A DNA stretch of 64,000 nt from an uncultured Ralstonia sp. (GCA_913056305.1 CAJXMR010000002.1:21525-85524); one strand, 5' to 3'; shown: positions 20,355-29,738, counted from the first letter of the stretch. Notes: generated by a model not told the origin, from the sequence alone. Numbers and translations: made by a program.

Positions 20355-21361
20355 TGCGCACCTCCGCGCCGCAGCGCGGCTGCCAGCCGGCCGCGCAGGC
20401 TCATCACGCCATTGGGCGCGACCATCACGATCAACAGCAGCAGCGCGCCGAGTACGAGGTTCCAATGCTCGGTCTGCGTGGAAATAACTTCTTCCAGCAG
20501 CAGGAAGATCGCCGCGCCGGAAATACCACCCCAGAAGTAGCCCGAGCCGCCCAGGATCACCATCACCATCAGCAGGCCGGACTGCTGCCACGTGAGCGTG
20601 TGCGGCGTGACGCCCATGCTGAGGTTGGCCAGCAGCGCGCCCGCCAGCCCTGCCAGGCCGCCCGACAGCGTGAACGCCATCAGCTTGAGCCGATAGACCG
20701 GGTAGCCGATGGCCGCCATGCGCCGCTCGTTCTCGCGGATGGCGACCAGCGCCCGCCCAAAGCGCGAGGCGACCAGGCGGTAAAGCAGGGCAAACGCCAG
20801 GCCCGCGACGAACAGGACGAAGTAGTAGAAGACCAGGTCGTTTTCCAGCGACAGGCCGGGCACGCTCAGGCGCGCCGTCAGCTGCAGGCCGTCGTCGCCG
20901 CCGAGCGCTGGCAGCGACACCGCCAGCAGGTACAGCAACTGCGCAAAGGCCAGCGTGATCATGATGAAGTAGACGCCGCTGGTGCGCAGGCTGGCCGCCC
21001 CGATCAGCAACGCGGCCAGCGCGGCCACGGCCACGGCCGCCGGCACGGCCAGCCAGGCCGCCTCCACGCCGTGGCTGGCGAGGAAGGCCACGGTATAGGC
21101 ACCGGTGCCCAGGAACGCCGCATGCCCGAGGCTGATCATGCCGCCGTAGCCGAGCGCTACGTTGAGCGCGCTGGCGGCCAGCGCCAGGATCAGGATGCGC
21201 GTGCCGAGCGTGATGTAGAAGTCCGCACCGATGCCCTGCATCACCAGAGGGTAGAGCGCGAGGCCCACCACCGCCGCAAGCGCGGTCCAGGCACCCGGCA
21301 GGCCGGCGGTCAAGGGCGTTTCGGCCGGTTGCAGACGCAGTAAGGATGATTGTTGCGACAT
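20351..21361 (-). CDS. livM: Branched-chain-type ABC transporter permease (LivM)
   Basis: A 336-residue permease with about 10 hydrophobic segments and the LivM core ALNVALGYGGMISLGHAAF (about 64-82), followed by the cytoplasmic coupling region VAIRENERRMAAIGYPVYRLKLMAF. ILGGSGYFWGGISGA near residue 275 is also family-typical. The start lies five bases after the livH stop. It forms the membrane channel with LivH. Confidence 0.93.
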   Translation of the reverse strand: MSQQSSLLRLQPAETPLTAGLPGAWTALAAVVGLALYPLVMQGIGADFYITLGTRILILALAASALNVALGYGGMISLGHAAFLGTGAYTVAFLASHGVEAAWLAVPAAVAVAALAALLIGAASLRTSGVYFIMITLAFAQLLYLLAVSLPALGGDDGLQLTARLSVPGLSLENDLVFYYFVLFVAGLAFALLYRLVASRFGRALVAIRENERRMAAIGYPVYRLKLMAFTLSGGLAGLAGALLANLSMGVTPHTLTWQQSGLLMVMVILGGSGYFWGGISGAAIFLLLEEVISTQTEHWNLVLGALLLLIVMVAPNGVMSLRGRLAAALRRGGAQ

Positions 21362-21366
21362 GCCGG

Positions 21367-22284
21367 TCACCCCCGCGCCGGAAAGAGGCCCTTGGGCCGG
21401 AAGAACAGGATGCCGACCATCAGCAGGCTCACCAGCATCGATGCCAGCGTGGCGCCCAGCGTGGCCGCCTCCGACACCGCCAGCGCCTTGAGCAGCGTGG
21501 TCATCACCAGTCGGCCCAGCGTATCGATCATGCCCACCAGCAGCGCCCCGACCAGCGCGCCGCGCATCGACCCGATGCCACCGATCACGATCACCTCGAA
21601 CGCCGGGATCAGGATCGATTCGCCCATGCCGACCGACACCGACAGCAGCGGCCCGAGCAGCGCCCCCGCCAGCGCGCACAGCGCGGCACCGAGTGCAAAC
21701 ACGAAGGTGAACAGTGGCTGCACGCGCACGCCCATGGTGGCAGCCATGATCGGGTTCGATGCCCCGGCGCGGATCCACATGCCGAGCCGCGTCTTGTTGA
21801 CCAGCACATACAGCCCCACCGCCACCGCCAAGCCCACGGCAATGATCACCAGGCGGTACAGCGGGTACTGCAGATCGTCGCCCAGCAGGTTGACGGAGCC
21901 GGACAGGCTCTCCGGCATGCCGATCATCAGCGGCTGCGCGCCGAACAGCATCTTGGTGGCTTCGTTGGCGATCAGGATCAGCGCAAAGGTGGCCAGCACC
22001 TGCGACAGATGCGGCATGCGCTGCAGGCGCTGGTAGAGCACCTTCTCCAGCACCGCACCGAGCAGCGCCGTGGCCACGATCGCGAGCAGCAGCGCGCCGA
22101 AGAAGTTGTGTACGAGCTGATAGAACGCGGCAGCCAGGAAGGCGCCGATCATGTACAGCGAGCCGTGCGCCAGGTTGATCAAGTCCATGATGCCGAACAC
22201 GAGCGTCAGCCCGGCCGCCAGCAGGAAGAGCATCAGCCCGTACTGCAGGCCGTTGAGGAACTGTTCAAGAATCAATGCCAGCAT
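21367..22284 (-). CDS. livH: Branched-chain-type ABC transporter permease (LivH)
   Basis: A 305-residue permease with about eight hydrophobic segments. The N-terminus LEQFLNGLQYGLMLFLLAAGLTLVFG and the motif NLAHGSLYMIGAF (about 37-49) are diagnostic of LivH, and VIGGIGSMRGALVGALLVG (about 230-248) is the conserved permease segment. It lies 100 bp downstream of the binding-protein gene; that gap may hold a processing site, as is common after livK-type genes, though no clear hairpin is seen. Confidence 0.93.
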   Translation of the reverse strand: MLALILEQFLNGLQYGLMLFLLAAGLTLVFGIMDLINLAHGSLYMIGAFLAAAFYQLVHNFFGALLLAIVATALLGAVLEKVLYQRLQRMPHLSQVLATFALILIANEATKMLFGAQPLMIGMPESLSGSVNLLGDDLQYPLYRLVIIAVGLAVAVGLYVLVNKTRLGMWIRAGASNPIMAATMGVRVQPLFTFVFALGAALCALAGALLGPLLSVSVGMGESILIPAFEVIVIGGIGSMRGALVGALLVGMIDTLGRLVMTTLLKALAVSEAATLGATLASMLVSLLMVGILFFRPKGLFPARG

Positions 22285-22384
22285 GACGAATGCGCGGAGC
22301 GCGAAGCAGGACAGACGAGACAGCAGGGCAGACGTAGACGTGCCGCTGCGCGCGATCGTCGCAGCGGCATGAAGGCTGGCGCCG

Positions 22385-23551
22385 TTACTTCATCTTGCAC
22401 TCGGCCACGTACGTATCCACCAGCTTGTCGGCCACCTTGCCGATGTACTTGTTGCTGACGCTGCCGTCGGCGTTCTTCACCACTTCGCGCAGGTAATAGG
22501 CCTGCTCCGGATAGTGGTTGGGGCCGAAACGGTATTCGCCGCGCGTGGTGGGCGCCTTGACGGTTTCCAGGGCGTGGCGCAGCGCCGCCTTGTCGCCCAG
22601 CTTGCCGCCGGTCTGCTTGACGGCCGCGTCGATCAGCAGCGCGGCGTCGTAGCCCTGCGAGGCATACAGCGTGGGCATGCGGCCGTATTCCTTCTGGAAG
22701 TCGGTGACGAACTGCTTGTTGGTGGGGTTGTCCATCTCGCGATACCAGTGCGAGGTGTTGTAGATGCCCTCCATGGCCGGGCCCACGGCCTTCACGACAT
22801 CTTCATCGGCGGAGAAGCCAGGCGCGTACAGCGGCGTCTTCTTGAGCAGGCCCGACTGCGCGTACTGCTTGATGAAGTTCACGCCCATCGCGCCGGGCAG
22901 GAAGACGTACACCGCGTCGGCATTGGCGGCGCGGATCTGCGCGATCTCGGCGGCGTAGTCGAGCTGGCCGAGCTTGGTCATGATCTCGTCGGCCACCGTG
23001 CCCTTGTAGTAGTGCTTGACGCCCGCCAGCGCATCCTTGCCGCCGGGGTAGTTGGGCGCCAGCAGCACGGCGCGCTTGATGCCCTTGTCCTGCATGTACT
23101 TGCCCATGGCCTCGTGCAGGTTGTCGTTCTGCCAGGCCACGTTGAAGAAGTACGGATTGCATTGCGCGCCGGCGTACTGGCTCGGGCCCGCGTTGGCCGA
23201 GACGTAGAAGGTCTGCGCGTTGAAGAACGCCGGACCCACCGCCAGCATGATGTTGGAGAAGACGACGCCGGTGCCGATGTCGACCTTGTCCTTCTTGAGG
23301 AAGCGCTCGGCGATTTGCTTGCCGGTTTCTGGGTTCTGCGCGTCGTCGGCGATCAGCACCTCGGCGGGCAGGCCGCCGAGCTTCTTGTCCAGCCGCTTGA
23401 GTGCCAGGTTGAAGCCGTCGCGGATGTCGATGCCCAGGCTCGCGCCCGGGCCGGAGAGCGTGGTCATCATGCCGATCTTGATGCCGTCGGCGGCGGTGGC
23501 GCTGGCGGCCAGTGCAGACAGCGCAGCGGCAACAACGAGTGGCTTGAACAT
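22385..23551 (-). CDS. ABC transporter periplasmic substrate-binding protein (LivK-like)
   Basis: A 388-residue periplasmic-binding protein of the peripla_BP_6 group. Residues 1-20 form a Sec signal ending ATA-A. The mature start DGIKIGMMTTLSGPGASLGIDIRDGFNLAL is the family signature, and AQNPETGKQIAERFLKKDKVD is typical too. Similar proteins bind branched-chain amino acids, urea, amides or aromatic acids. The importer's link to an arylformamidase-like hydrolase and a MarR regulator makes an aromatic or formamide-like ligand more likely than leucine, which is inference. ATG 23551 has GGAGACACC directly before it. Confidence 0.9.
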   Translation of the reverse strand: MFKPLVVAAALSALAASATAADGIKIGMMTTLSGPGASLGIDIRDGFNLALKRLDKKLGGLPAEVLIADDAQNPETGKQIAERFLKKDKVDIGTGVVFSNIMLAVGPAFFNAQTFYVSANAGPSQYAGAQCNPYFFNVAWQNDNLHEAMGKYMQDKGIKRAVLLAPNYPGGKDALAGVKHYYKGTVADEIMTKLGQLDYAAEIAQIRAANADAVYVFLPGAMGVNFIKQYAQSGLLKKTPLYAPGFSADEDVVKAVGPAMEGIYNTSHWYREMDNPTNKQFVTDFQKEYGRMPTLYASQGYDAALLIDAAVKQTGGKLGDKAALRHALETVKAPTTRGEYRFGPNHYPEQAYYLREVVKNADGSVSNKYIGKVADKLVDTYVAECKMK

Positions 23552-24061
23552 GGTGTCTCCTCCGTGTCGGGGTGGGTGCGGCTCACAGGGGTGCGGCTCG
23601 GGTTGAAGCGGTGCGGTTGACCGCGTGCCCTGCGCGTGGTGTGCGGCAAAGCGGGGCGTGCCGGGGTACGGCGATGCCGAGTCATGCGGGGCCAAGCGCG
23701 GTGACGCCGGCCCAGATTGTTTGAATATGATTAATTTATGTATGAACTATTTAGGGTGTCAATTGCTCGCCGCTCGGGGTTTTCACCGTTCTGATCGGCC
23801 GGCGATCGTCTGTCGCCGAGCGCGGCGTGCATCGGTCCGACGGCCCCGGGGCGCACGCCAGCTGCATTTGCGCGGTACGGGCGCTGCGTCATTGCAGCGC
23901 AGCAGGGAGGCGAAAGGGGCGGTGTGGGCGCCTTGCCTTTTTCGGATGAGGGGGTAAACCAGAGGCACAGCGCGTGGCGGCGGTGCTGGTGCTGGCCGCG
24001 TGCGCAACGGACGCGGACCGCGGTCTTACAATGCGCATTCCCCGGCTCTTTTTCTTCTGAC
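23552..24061. other. Divergent intergenic region with AT-rich promoter patch
   Basis: This 510-bp gap separates the ABC importer operon (minus) from the response-regulator gene (plus). Most of it is GC-rich and holds no convincing gene. A sharp AT-rich patch at 23720-23755 stands out and contains AATTTATGTATGAACT (23733-23748), an imperfect palindrome similar to MarR-type operators with a TATGAACT half-site. It is the most likely importer promoter and operator. Confidence 0.45.
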
Positions 24062-24808
24062 ATGCGCGTACTCCTGGTCGAAGACGACGACATGATTGGC
24101 GACAGCGTGCGCAAGGGTTTGCGCCACGACGGCTTTGCCATCGACTGGGTGCGCGACGGCGAAGCGGCCATCCACGCCGTGACCGCGCCGGGCGCCGCCA
24201 TGGGTGCCGCTGGCGCCGAACCAGGCGCCACCATGTTCGACCTGATGCTGCTCGACCTCGGCCTGCCCAAGCGCGACGGGCTGGAGGTGGTGCGCGAAGT
24301 GCGCCAGCGCGGCATCCCGATCCCGATCCTGATCCTCACCGCGCGCGATGCGGTGGCCGACCGCGTGGCCGGCCTCAATGCGGGCGCGGACGATTACCTC
24401 GTCAAGCCGTTCGACCTGCAGGAGCTGGCCGCGCGCATGCACGCGCTGCTGCGCCGCCAGGGTGGCCGCGCCGATCCGCTGATGCGCCATGGCGAGGTGC
24501 TGCTCAACCCCGTCACGCGCGAGGTGCTGCGCGCGGGGCTGCCGGTCAAGCTGTCGGGGCGCGAGTTTGCGGTGCTGCATGCGCTGCTGTCGCGGCCGGG
24601 CAAGGTGTGGTCGATCGCGCAGCTGCAAGACAACCTCTACGGCTGGGATGACGAGGTCGGCAGCAACACGGTGGAGGTCTACATCCACGCGTTGCGCAAG
24701 AAGCTGGGCAGTCACTTCATCCAGAACATCCGCGGCGTGGGGTATGTGATCCCGCGTGAGACGGCCGCGTCGCCTGCGGAACCGGGCGGCAGCGAAGAAG
24801 ATCAATAG
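24062..24808 (+). CDS. OmpR/QseB-type response regulator
   Basis: A 248-residue two-component regulator. The receiver starts MRVLLVEDDDMIGDSV, with phospho-acceptor Asp65 in MLLDLGLPKRDG and the Lys in DDYLVKPFDL. An Ala/Gly-rich insert of about 14 residues (about 41-57) sits before the phosphorylation strand, so Asp65 is later than the usual position near 51. The C-terminal winged helix has LSGREFAVLHALL and SNTVEVYIHALRKKLG. The histidine kinase gene follows after six bases. The pair probably controls the htrA-like gene downstream. Confidence 0.93.
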   Translation: MRVLLVEDDDMIGDSVRKGLRHDGFAIDWVRDGEAAIHAVTAPGAAMGAAGAEPGATMFDLMLLDLGLPKRDGLEVVREVRQRGIPIPILILTARDAVADRVAGLNAGADDYLVKPFDLQELAARMHALLRRQGGRADPLMRHGEVLLNPVTREVLRAGLPVKLSGREFAVLHALLSRPGKVWSIAQLQDNLYGWDDEVGSNTVEVYIHALRKKLGSHFIQNIRGVGYVIPRETAASPAEPGGSEEDQ

Positions 24809-24814
24809 CCCACC

Positions 24815-26131
24815 ATGCAATCGATTCGCAAAACCTTGTTGTGGTGGCTCTCGGGCGGCCTGCTCGCGGGCATCGTCGCCGCCACCGTGCTCATTTACGC
24901 GCAGGCCCGTCAGGAGGCCAACGCGCTGTTCGACTACCAGATGCAGCAGGTGGCCGCCGCGCTGCCCAGCCAGTGGATCGAGCCGCCACCGCCCGCGCTG
25001 GCCGCCATCGCGCGCGACGACGATGTGGTGATCCGCATCTGGGACGACAGCGGCCGCAGCCTCTACCTCTCGCACGCGCGGCCGGACCTGCCCGACCGGG
25101 CCGAGCTGGGCTTCTCCGATGTCGTCACGCCGGAAGGGCAGTGGCGCGTGTACAGCGTCGCTTTCGGGCCGGCGGTGGTGCAGATCGCGCAGCCGTACAG
25201 CGCGCGCCATGAGGTGGCGGCGCGCATGGCACTGCGCACCGTCGCGCCGCTGCTGATCCTGCTGCCGCTGCTGGGCTGGCTGGTGTGGCTGGCGGTGGGG
25301 CGCGGCCTCTCGCCGCTGGGCACGGTGGCGCGTCAGGTGCAGGCGCGCGATGCCGCCGCGCTGTCGCCGTTGCCCACGCACGGGCTGCCTGACGAGATCC
25401 GCCCGCTCACCACCGCGCTGAACGACCTGCTGGTGCGCCTGGGCGATGCGCTGGCGCACCAGCGCGCCTTCGTCGCCGATGCGGCGCATGCGCTGCGCAC
25501 GCCGCTGGCCGCGCTCAAGCTGCAGCTGCAGGTGGCCGACCGCGCGCAGAACGACGACGAACGCCGCACCGCCCTCGCCGACCTGCACCGCGGCGTGGAG
25601 CGCATGATCCGCCTGGTCGGCCAACTGCTGACGCTGGCGCGCCAGGAGCCCGGTGCTGCCGACACGCAGCGCGGCACGGTCGCGCTCGATGCCATCGCCG
25701 CCGATGTGGTGGCCGAGATGGCGCCGGCTGCGCTGCACAAGCACATCGATCTCGGCATCGATGTCGAATCGCAGCCGGCGACCATCTCCGGCAACGCGGA
25801 TGCGCTGCGCGTGCTGCTGGTCAACCTGGTCGACAACGCGATCTGCTGCTGCCCCGAGGGCGCGCGCATCGATGTCTCGACGGCAAGCACGTCCGACGGT
25901 GGCGCGCAACTGGTGGTGGAAGACAACGGCCCCGGCATCCCAGCCGGGGAGCGCGAGCGCGTGCTCGATCGGTTCTACCGGCCGGCACAGGCGCCCACCG
26001 GCGGCAGCGGCCTGGGCCTGGCCATCGTGCGCGAGATCGCGCAGGCGCACGACGCCGCGCTGGCGCTGGAAGAACGCGAGGGCGGAGGGCTGCGGGTGGT
26101 GCTGCGGTTTCCGTTCCGCATGGCAGCCTAG
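24815..26131 (+). CDS. Sensor histidine kinase (QseC-like)
   Basis: A 438-residue kinase with a transmembrane helix at 9-29, a periplasmic sensor of about 110 residues, a second helix at about 143-163, a HAMP-like linker, then the dimerisation box FVADAAHALRTPLAALK with His225. The usual Glu of HExRTP is Ala here, as in some QseC/TctE kinases. The ATPase domain has the N box NLVDNAICCCPEG, the G1 box VEDNGPGIPAGERERVLDRFYR and the G2 box GGSGLGLAIV. It autophosphorylates and passes phosphate to the regulator encoded just upstream. The signal may be envelope stress, given the HtrA protease next door. Confidence 0.92.
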   Translation: MQSIRKTLLWWLSGGLLAGIVAATVLIYAQARQEANALFDYQMQQVAAALPSQWIEPPPPALAAIARDDDVVIRIWDDSGRSLYLSHARPDLPDRAELGFSDVVTPEGQWRVYSVAFGPAVVQIAQPYSARHEVAARMALRTVAPLLILLPLLGWLVWLAVGRGLSPLGTVARQVQARDAAALSPLPTHGLPDEIRPLTTALNDLLVRLGDALAHQRAFVADAAHALRTPLAALKLQLQVADRAQNDDERRTALADLHRGVERMIRLVGQLLTLARQEPGAADTQRGTVALDAIAADVVAEMAPAALHKHIDLGIDVESQPATISGNADALRVLLVNLVDNAICCCPEGARIDVSTASTSDGGAQLVVEDNGPGIPAGERERVLDRFYRPAQAPTGGSGLGLAIVREIAQAHDAALALEEREGGGLRVVLRFPFRMAA

Positions 26132-26168
26132 GGCCTAGAAACACATCGTTGCATGTGACGCCCAAGCC

Positions 26169-26201
26169 TTTAAGTCTCGTTTAAGTCTGCCCGCCTACGA
26201 T
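26169..26201 (+). promoter_or_regulatory. Tandem response-regulator box and promoter before htrA
   Basis: TTTAAGTCT is repeated exactly at 26169-26177 and 26180-26188, an 11-bp period of one helical turn, as OmpR-family dimers require. A -10-like TACGAT follows at 26196-26201. The spacing suggests activation with the box over the -35 region. Confidence 0.65.
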
Positions 26202-26273
26202 GCCTGCAACCGATGGGCACGACAGGCGACCTTGCCGGCCGTGGCCCTCGCACCAGCATGAGAGGACACGACA

Positions 26274-27743
26274 ATGACGCGTCAAACCCTGGCACGCAGC
26301 GCGGCCGGCCTGGCCGCAGTGATCGCCGTTGCGGGCGGCTATGCCTATCTGCAGAAAGACATGATCTCGCACGCGGTGGCGGCGCCCCTGGCAGCCGCTG
26401 CCGCGCCTGCGGCAACGGCCCCGGTGGCCGTGGCGGCGCCGATGGATTTCTCCGGCATCGTCGAGCGCTACGGCCCGGCGGTGGTCAACATCAGCACCAC
26501 GGCGCACGCACAGCGCACCGGCATGCAGGGCCTGCCGCCCGGCATGAGCCCGGACGATCCGTTTGCCGAGTTCTTCAAGCGTTTCATGCCGCAGGTGCCG
26601 CAGCAGCAGGGCGACCAGCTCGTGCGTGGTCTGGGCTCGGGCTTCATCGTCTCGGCCGATGGGCTGATCCTGACCAACGCGCACGTGGTCGACGGCGCGC
26701 AGGAGGTCAACGTCAAGCTGACTGACCGCCGCGAGTTCAAGGCCCGCGTGCTGGGCGTCGACAAGCAATCCGACGTGGCGGTGCTGCGCATCTCGGCCAA
26801 CAACCTGCCGATCGTGCAGATCGGCAGCCCGGCCAACACCAAGGTGGGTGAGCCGGTGCTGGCGATTGGCTCGCCGTACGGCTTCGAGAACACCGTCACG
26901 GCGGGCATCGTGAGCGCCAAGTCGCGCTCGCTGCCCGACGATACCTACGTGCCCTTCATCCAGACCGACGTGGCCGTCAACCCCGGCAACTCGGGCGGCC
27001 CGCTGTTCAATCAGCGCGGCGAGGTGATCGGCATCAACTCGCAGATCTACAGCCAGACCGGCGGCTACCAGGGCCTGTCGTTTGCCGTGCCGATCGACGT
27101 GGCGATGAAGGTCGAGCAGCAGCTCGTGGCCACCGGCAAGGTCACGCGAGGCCGGCTGGGCATTGCGGTGCAGGAGGTCAACCAGGCGCTGGCCGATTCC
27201 TTCAAGCTGCCCAAGCCCGAGGGCGCGCTGGTCAACTCGGTGGAGAAGGACGGCCCAGCCGCCCGCGCCGGCCTGCAGCCCGGCGACGTGATCCTGCAGA
27301 TCGGCGACGCGCGCATCGACCATTCGGGCGATCTGCCCGAACAGGTGGCCGAGATCAAGCCGGGCACCGCCGTGCCACTGCAGATCATGCGTCAGGGCAA
27401 GCCGACCACGCTGTCGGTAACGGTGGGTGCGGCCAAGGACACCAAGGTGGCCGCCAAGGATGCCGCCACCCCCGATCAAGGCCGCCTGGGCCTGGCGGTG
27501 CGCCCGCTGCAGCCCGAAGAAAAGCGCCAGAGCGGCCTGCCCGGCGGCCTGGTGGTGATGGATGCGACGGGGCCCGCCGCCAAGGTCGGCATCCAGCCGG
27601 GGGATGTGATCCTGTCGCTCAACGGCACGCCGGTGTCGAGTGCGCAGGAGCTGCGCACCCTGGTGGATCGGGCCGGCAAGCACGTTGCCCTGTTGGTGCA
27701 GCGCGACGACACGAAGATCTTCGTGCCACTGGACCTGGGTTAA
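26274..27743 (+). CDS. Periplasmic Do/HtrA-type serine protease (MucD/DegP)
   Basis: A 489-residue HtrA protease-chaperone. An N-terminal helix (about 8-25) serves as signal or anchor. The trypsin-like domain has His137 in TNAHVV, Asp167 in SDVAVL and Ser240 in GNSGGP, with VRGLGSGFIVSADG before it. Two PDZ domains follow (about 295-385 and 405-485, GLQPGDVILQIGDA and GIQPGDVILSLNGT). It should degrade misfolded envelope proteins. It is separated from the kinase gene by 142 bp that hold a tandem response-regulator box, so the three genes look like one stress circuit. A terminator follows. Confidence 0.93.
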   Translation: MTRQTLARSAAGLAAVIAVAGGYAYLQKDMISHAVAAPLAAAAAPAATAPVAVAAPMDFSGIVERYGPAVVNISTTAHAQRTGMQGLPPGMSPDDPFAEFFKRFMPQVPQQQGDQLVRGLGSGFIVSADGLILTNAHVVDGAQEVNVKLTDRREFKARVLGVDKQSDVAVLRISANNLPIVQIGSPANTKVGEPVLAIGSPYGFENTVTAGIVSAKSRSLPDDTYVPFIQTDVAVNPGNSGGPLFNQRGEVIGINSQIYSQTGGYQGLSFAVPIDVAMKVEQQLVATGKVTRGRLGIAVQEVNQALADSFKLPKPEGALVNSVEKDGPAARAGLQPGDVILQIGDARIDHSGDLPEQVAEIKPGTAVPLQIMRQGKPTTLSVTVGAAKDTKVAAKDAATPDQGRLGLAVRPLQPEEKRQSGLPGGLVVMDATGPAAKVGIQPGDVILSLNGTPVSSAQELRTLVDRAGKHVALLVQRDDTKIFVPLDLG

Positions 27744-27779
27744 GCCAGGATCGATCGGAATTACGGACTTTGCATGTTG

Positions 27780-27815
27780 CGGCGCGCGCCTGGAAACGGG
27801 CCGCGCCGTTTTTCT
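27780..27815 (+). terminator. Rho-independent terminator after htrA
   Basis: CGGCGCG (27780-27786) and CGCGCCG (27802-27808) form a GC-rich stem followed by TTTTT and further pyrimidines, 37 bp after the protease stop codon. Confidence 0.7.
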
Positions 27816-28038
27816 TTGGCGCGCGGTTTGCCGTGCGCGTTGATGGGGCGCAAAGTCCCTTCACGCCGCTCTGGCTAGCTACGTTTCTTTACGATTTAAT
27901 ACGAAGTATCCGAATGCGCACCGCATCGGCTGCTTCCAGTGGCTGATACGTCACGCGTTCGGTCGTAAAGGACCTGTTGTTCCACGGCTCATCGCGTCTG
28001 CTGGCCGGATGGCAACGATCCATCGCCCCGAGCACGAC

Positions 28039-28536
28039 ATGCATTTCGCCCGCACCCGCAAGAGACTGACCGCCTGGCTTGGCCTGGCGGCGATGGTGCT
28101 CGTGTTCTTCGCGCCGGTGGTGAGCCAGCAGCTTGCATTGCACGCGCTGCATACGGCAGCCGAGCATGCTGTGCCGCCCTGCGAGGCGCAGCCGATGGCC
28201 GCCGCCGACTGCGAAATGCCGGCCGATCATCACATGTCGGCCGGGCACGAGATGCCGGTCGAGCACCAGATGCCGGCCGAACACCACATGCTGGCCGGGC
28301 ATCACATGCCGGTCGAGCACTCCGCGCCGGCTGACCATCACACGCCAGCCGACCATCACGCGGCATGTGGCTATTGCGACCTGCTGGCGCACCACGTGCC
28401 TGCGCCGCTGCCGATCGTGCCGATGGCGCAGCCTGCGCCCGACCATGCGCTGGCGTGGCGGGCGGCGTCCGAACGCCTCGCCGTGCACGAGGTGCGGCAC
28501 GCCGGGCGGCCCCGCGATTCTCCTTTCCTCGCCTGA
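28039..28536 (+). CDS. DUF2946 family protein with His/Met-rich repeat
   Basis: A 165-residue small exported or membrane-anchored protein. Residues 8-35 are basic then hydrophobic (RKRLTAWLGLAAMVLVFFAP), like DUF2946 members. Residues 60-107 are eight hexapeptides of the form [MAT]-x-[AV]-[DEG]-H-x, giving a His/Met-dense stretch suited to Cu or another soft metal. CGYC follows at about 110-113, a conserved DUF2946 feature. ATG 28039 places the basic/hydrophobic start at the N-terminus; ATG 28009 is possible. It precedes an outer-membrane protein and a TlpA gene, so a role in metal handling is likely but unproven. Confidence 0.75.
   Translation: MHFARTRKRLTAWLGLAAMVLVFFAPVVSQQLALHALHTAAEHAVPPCEAQPMAAADCEMPADHHMSAGHEMPVEHQMPAEHHMLAGHHMPVEHSAPADHHTPADHHAACGYCDLLAHHVPAPLPIVPMAQPAPDHALAWRAASERLAVHEVRHAGRPRDSPFLA
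28216..28359 (+). repeat. In-frame tandem 18-bp repeat, eight degenerate copies
   Basis: The 144 bp encode eight consecutive hexapeptides with a fixed His at position 5 (for example MPVEHQ, MPAEHH, APADHH). The 18-bp period keeps the reading frame, so copy number can change without loss of the gene. Confidence 0.8.
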
Positions 28537-28676
28537 TCACACCCGTTTGGACGGCCTTCCCGCGCAGCATTGGTGCCGCGCGGGCGTCGGCCGCCATCCA
28601 ACTAGAACATAGCGCGCGACGCATCCGGCCGTAGTCCGGACGCGCGTTCGCGCACGATCAAGGGTGAGGAAACCTC

Positions 28677-29738
28677 ATGAAAACGCAACCGAAGACCCTC
28701 AGGCGAGCCATGCTGCTCGCCTGTGCCGCCGGCCTGTTCGCGCCGGTCGCGGCGCACGCCTGCGCCACCTGTGGCTGCTCGCTCAGCACCGATGCCGCGA
28801 TGGGCTACTCCGCCATCCCGGGCTGGCGCATCAGCCTGGACTACTCGTATATCCCCCAGAACCAGCTGCGCAGCGGCACCGGGTCGGTCACGCCGGCGCA
28901 AGTGGCGGCCATCAATGACGCGGGCGGCAACCAGGAGGTCGAGCGCCAGACCATCAACCGCTACATCAACCTCGGCATCCACTACAGCCCGAACAGCAGC
29001 TGGAACTTCAGCGCGATCGTGCCGTACGTTGAGCGCGGGCACACCACCTACGGCGCGGTCACGTCGGATCAAATCACGCCCGCCAACATCAGCGGCGCCA
29101 ACGCCAACGGCCTGGGCGACATCAAGCTGATCGCCAGCTACCAGGGCATCCTGCCCACGCACAACCTGGGCGTGCAACTGGGCGTCAAGCTGCCGACTGG
29201 CCGCTACGGCGGGCAGAACACGCTGACCGGTGCCACGGTCGGGCGCAACCCGGTGTTCTTCAACAGCGGGCCCAACGCGGCGGGCGGGCAGGCCCTGGAC
29301 ACCAGCCTGCAGCCCGGTACCGGCAGCACCGACCTGATCCTGGGCGCCTACTACTACCAGCCCGTCAGCCAGGATTTCGACGCCTTCGTCAACGGCCAAT
29401 TCCAGGCGGCCGTGCAGCAAAGGTTGCGCGACACCGGCGCCGACTTCCGCCCCGGCAACACCGCCACCATGAGCTTTGGCCTGCGTTACGAGGCCAATCC
29501 GCACGTCGTGCCGCAGCTGCAGTTCAACGTCACGCGCAAGAACGCCGACAAGGGCGCGTTGGCCGATACCACCAACACGGCCGGCACGGTGGTGTACCTG
29601 TCGCCGGGCGTGACGGTGAGCGTGGCGCACAACATGCAGGTCTATGCCTTCCTGCAGAAGGCGGTGTACAGCAACTTGCAGGGCTACCAGCTGTTCCCGC
29701 GCTGGTCGGGCACCGTGGGAGCCAGCTATGCGTTCTGA
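28677..29738 (+). CDS. Outer-membrane beta-barrel-like protein with N-terminal CATCGCS motif
   Basis: A 353-residue exported protein. Residues 1-27 form a Sec signal ending AAHA, and the mature protein starts with CATCGCS, three Cys residues in seven. The rest is alternating hydrophobic strands with many Tyr, Asn and Gly, ending in GASYAF, a terminal Phe typical of outer-membrane barrels. The segment [13 protein letters not shown] resembles phenol-degradation type (meta) transport proteins. The stop overlaps the next gene's start by 11 bp, linking it to a TlpA-like thioredoxin. The Cys cluster could bind metal or be a substrate of that protein. Function is not known to me. Confidence 0.8.
   Translation: MKTQPKTLRRAMLLACAAGLFAPVAAHACATCGCSLSTDAAMGYSAIPGWRISLDYSYIPQNQLRSGTGSVTPAQVAAINDAGGNQEVERQTINRYINLGIHYSPNSSWNFSAIVPYVERGHTTYGAVTSDQITPANISGANANGLGDIKLIASYQGILPTHNLGVQLGVKLPTGRYGGQNTLTGATVGRNPVFFNSGPNAAGGQALDTSLQPGTGSTDLILGAYYYQPVSQDFDAFVNGQFQAAVQQRLRDTGADFRPGNTATMSFGLRYEANPHVVPQLQFNVTRKNADKGALADTTNTAGTVVYLSPGVTVSVAHNMQVYAFLQKAVYSNLQGYQLFPRWSGTVGASYAF

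Noticed and set aside
23731..24378. Minus-strand frame in the importer/regulator gap
   Set aside because: It runs across the response-regulator gene in antisense and shows no domain.
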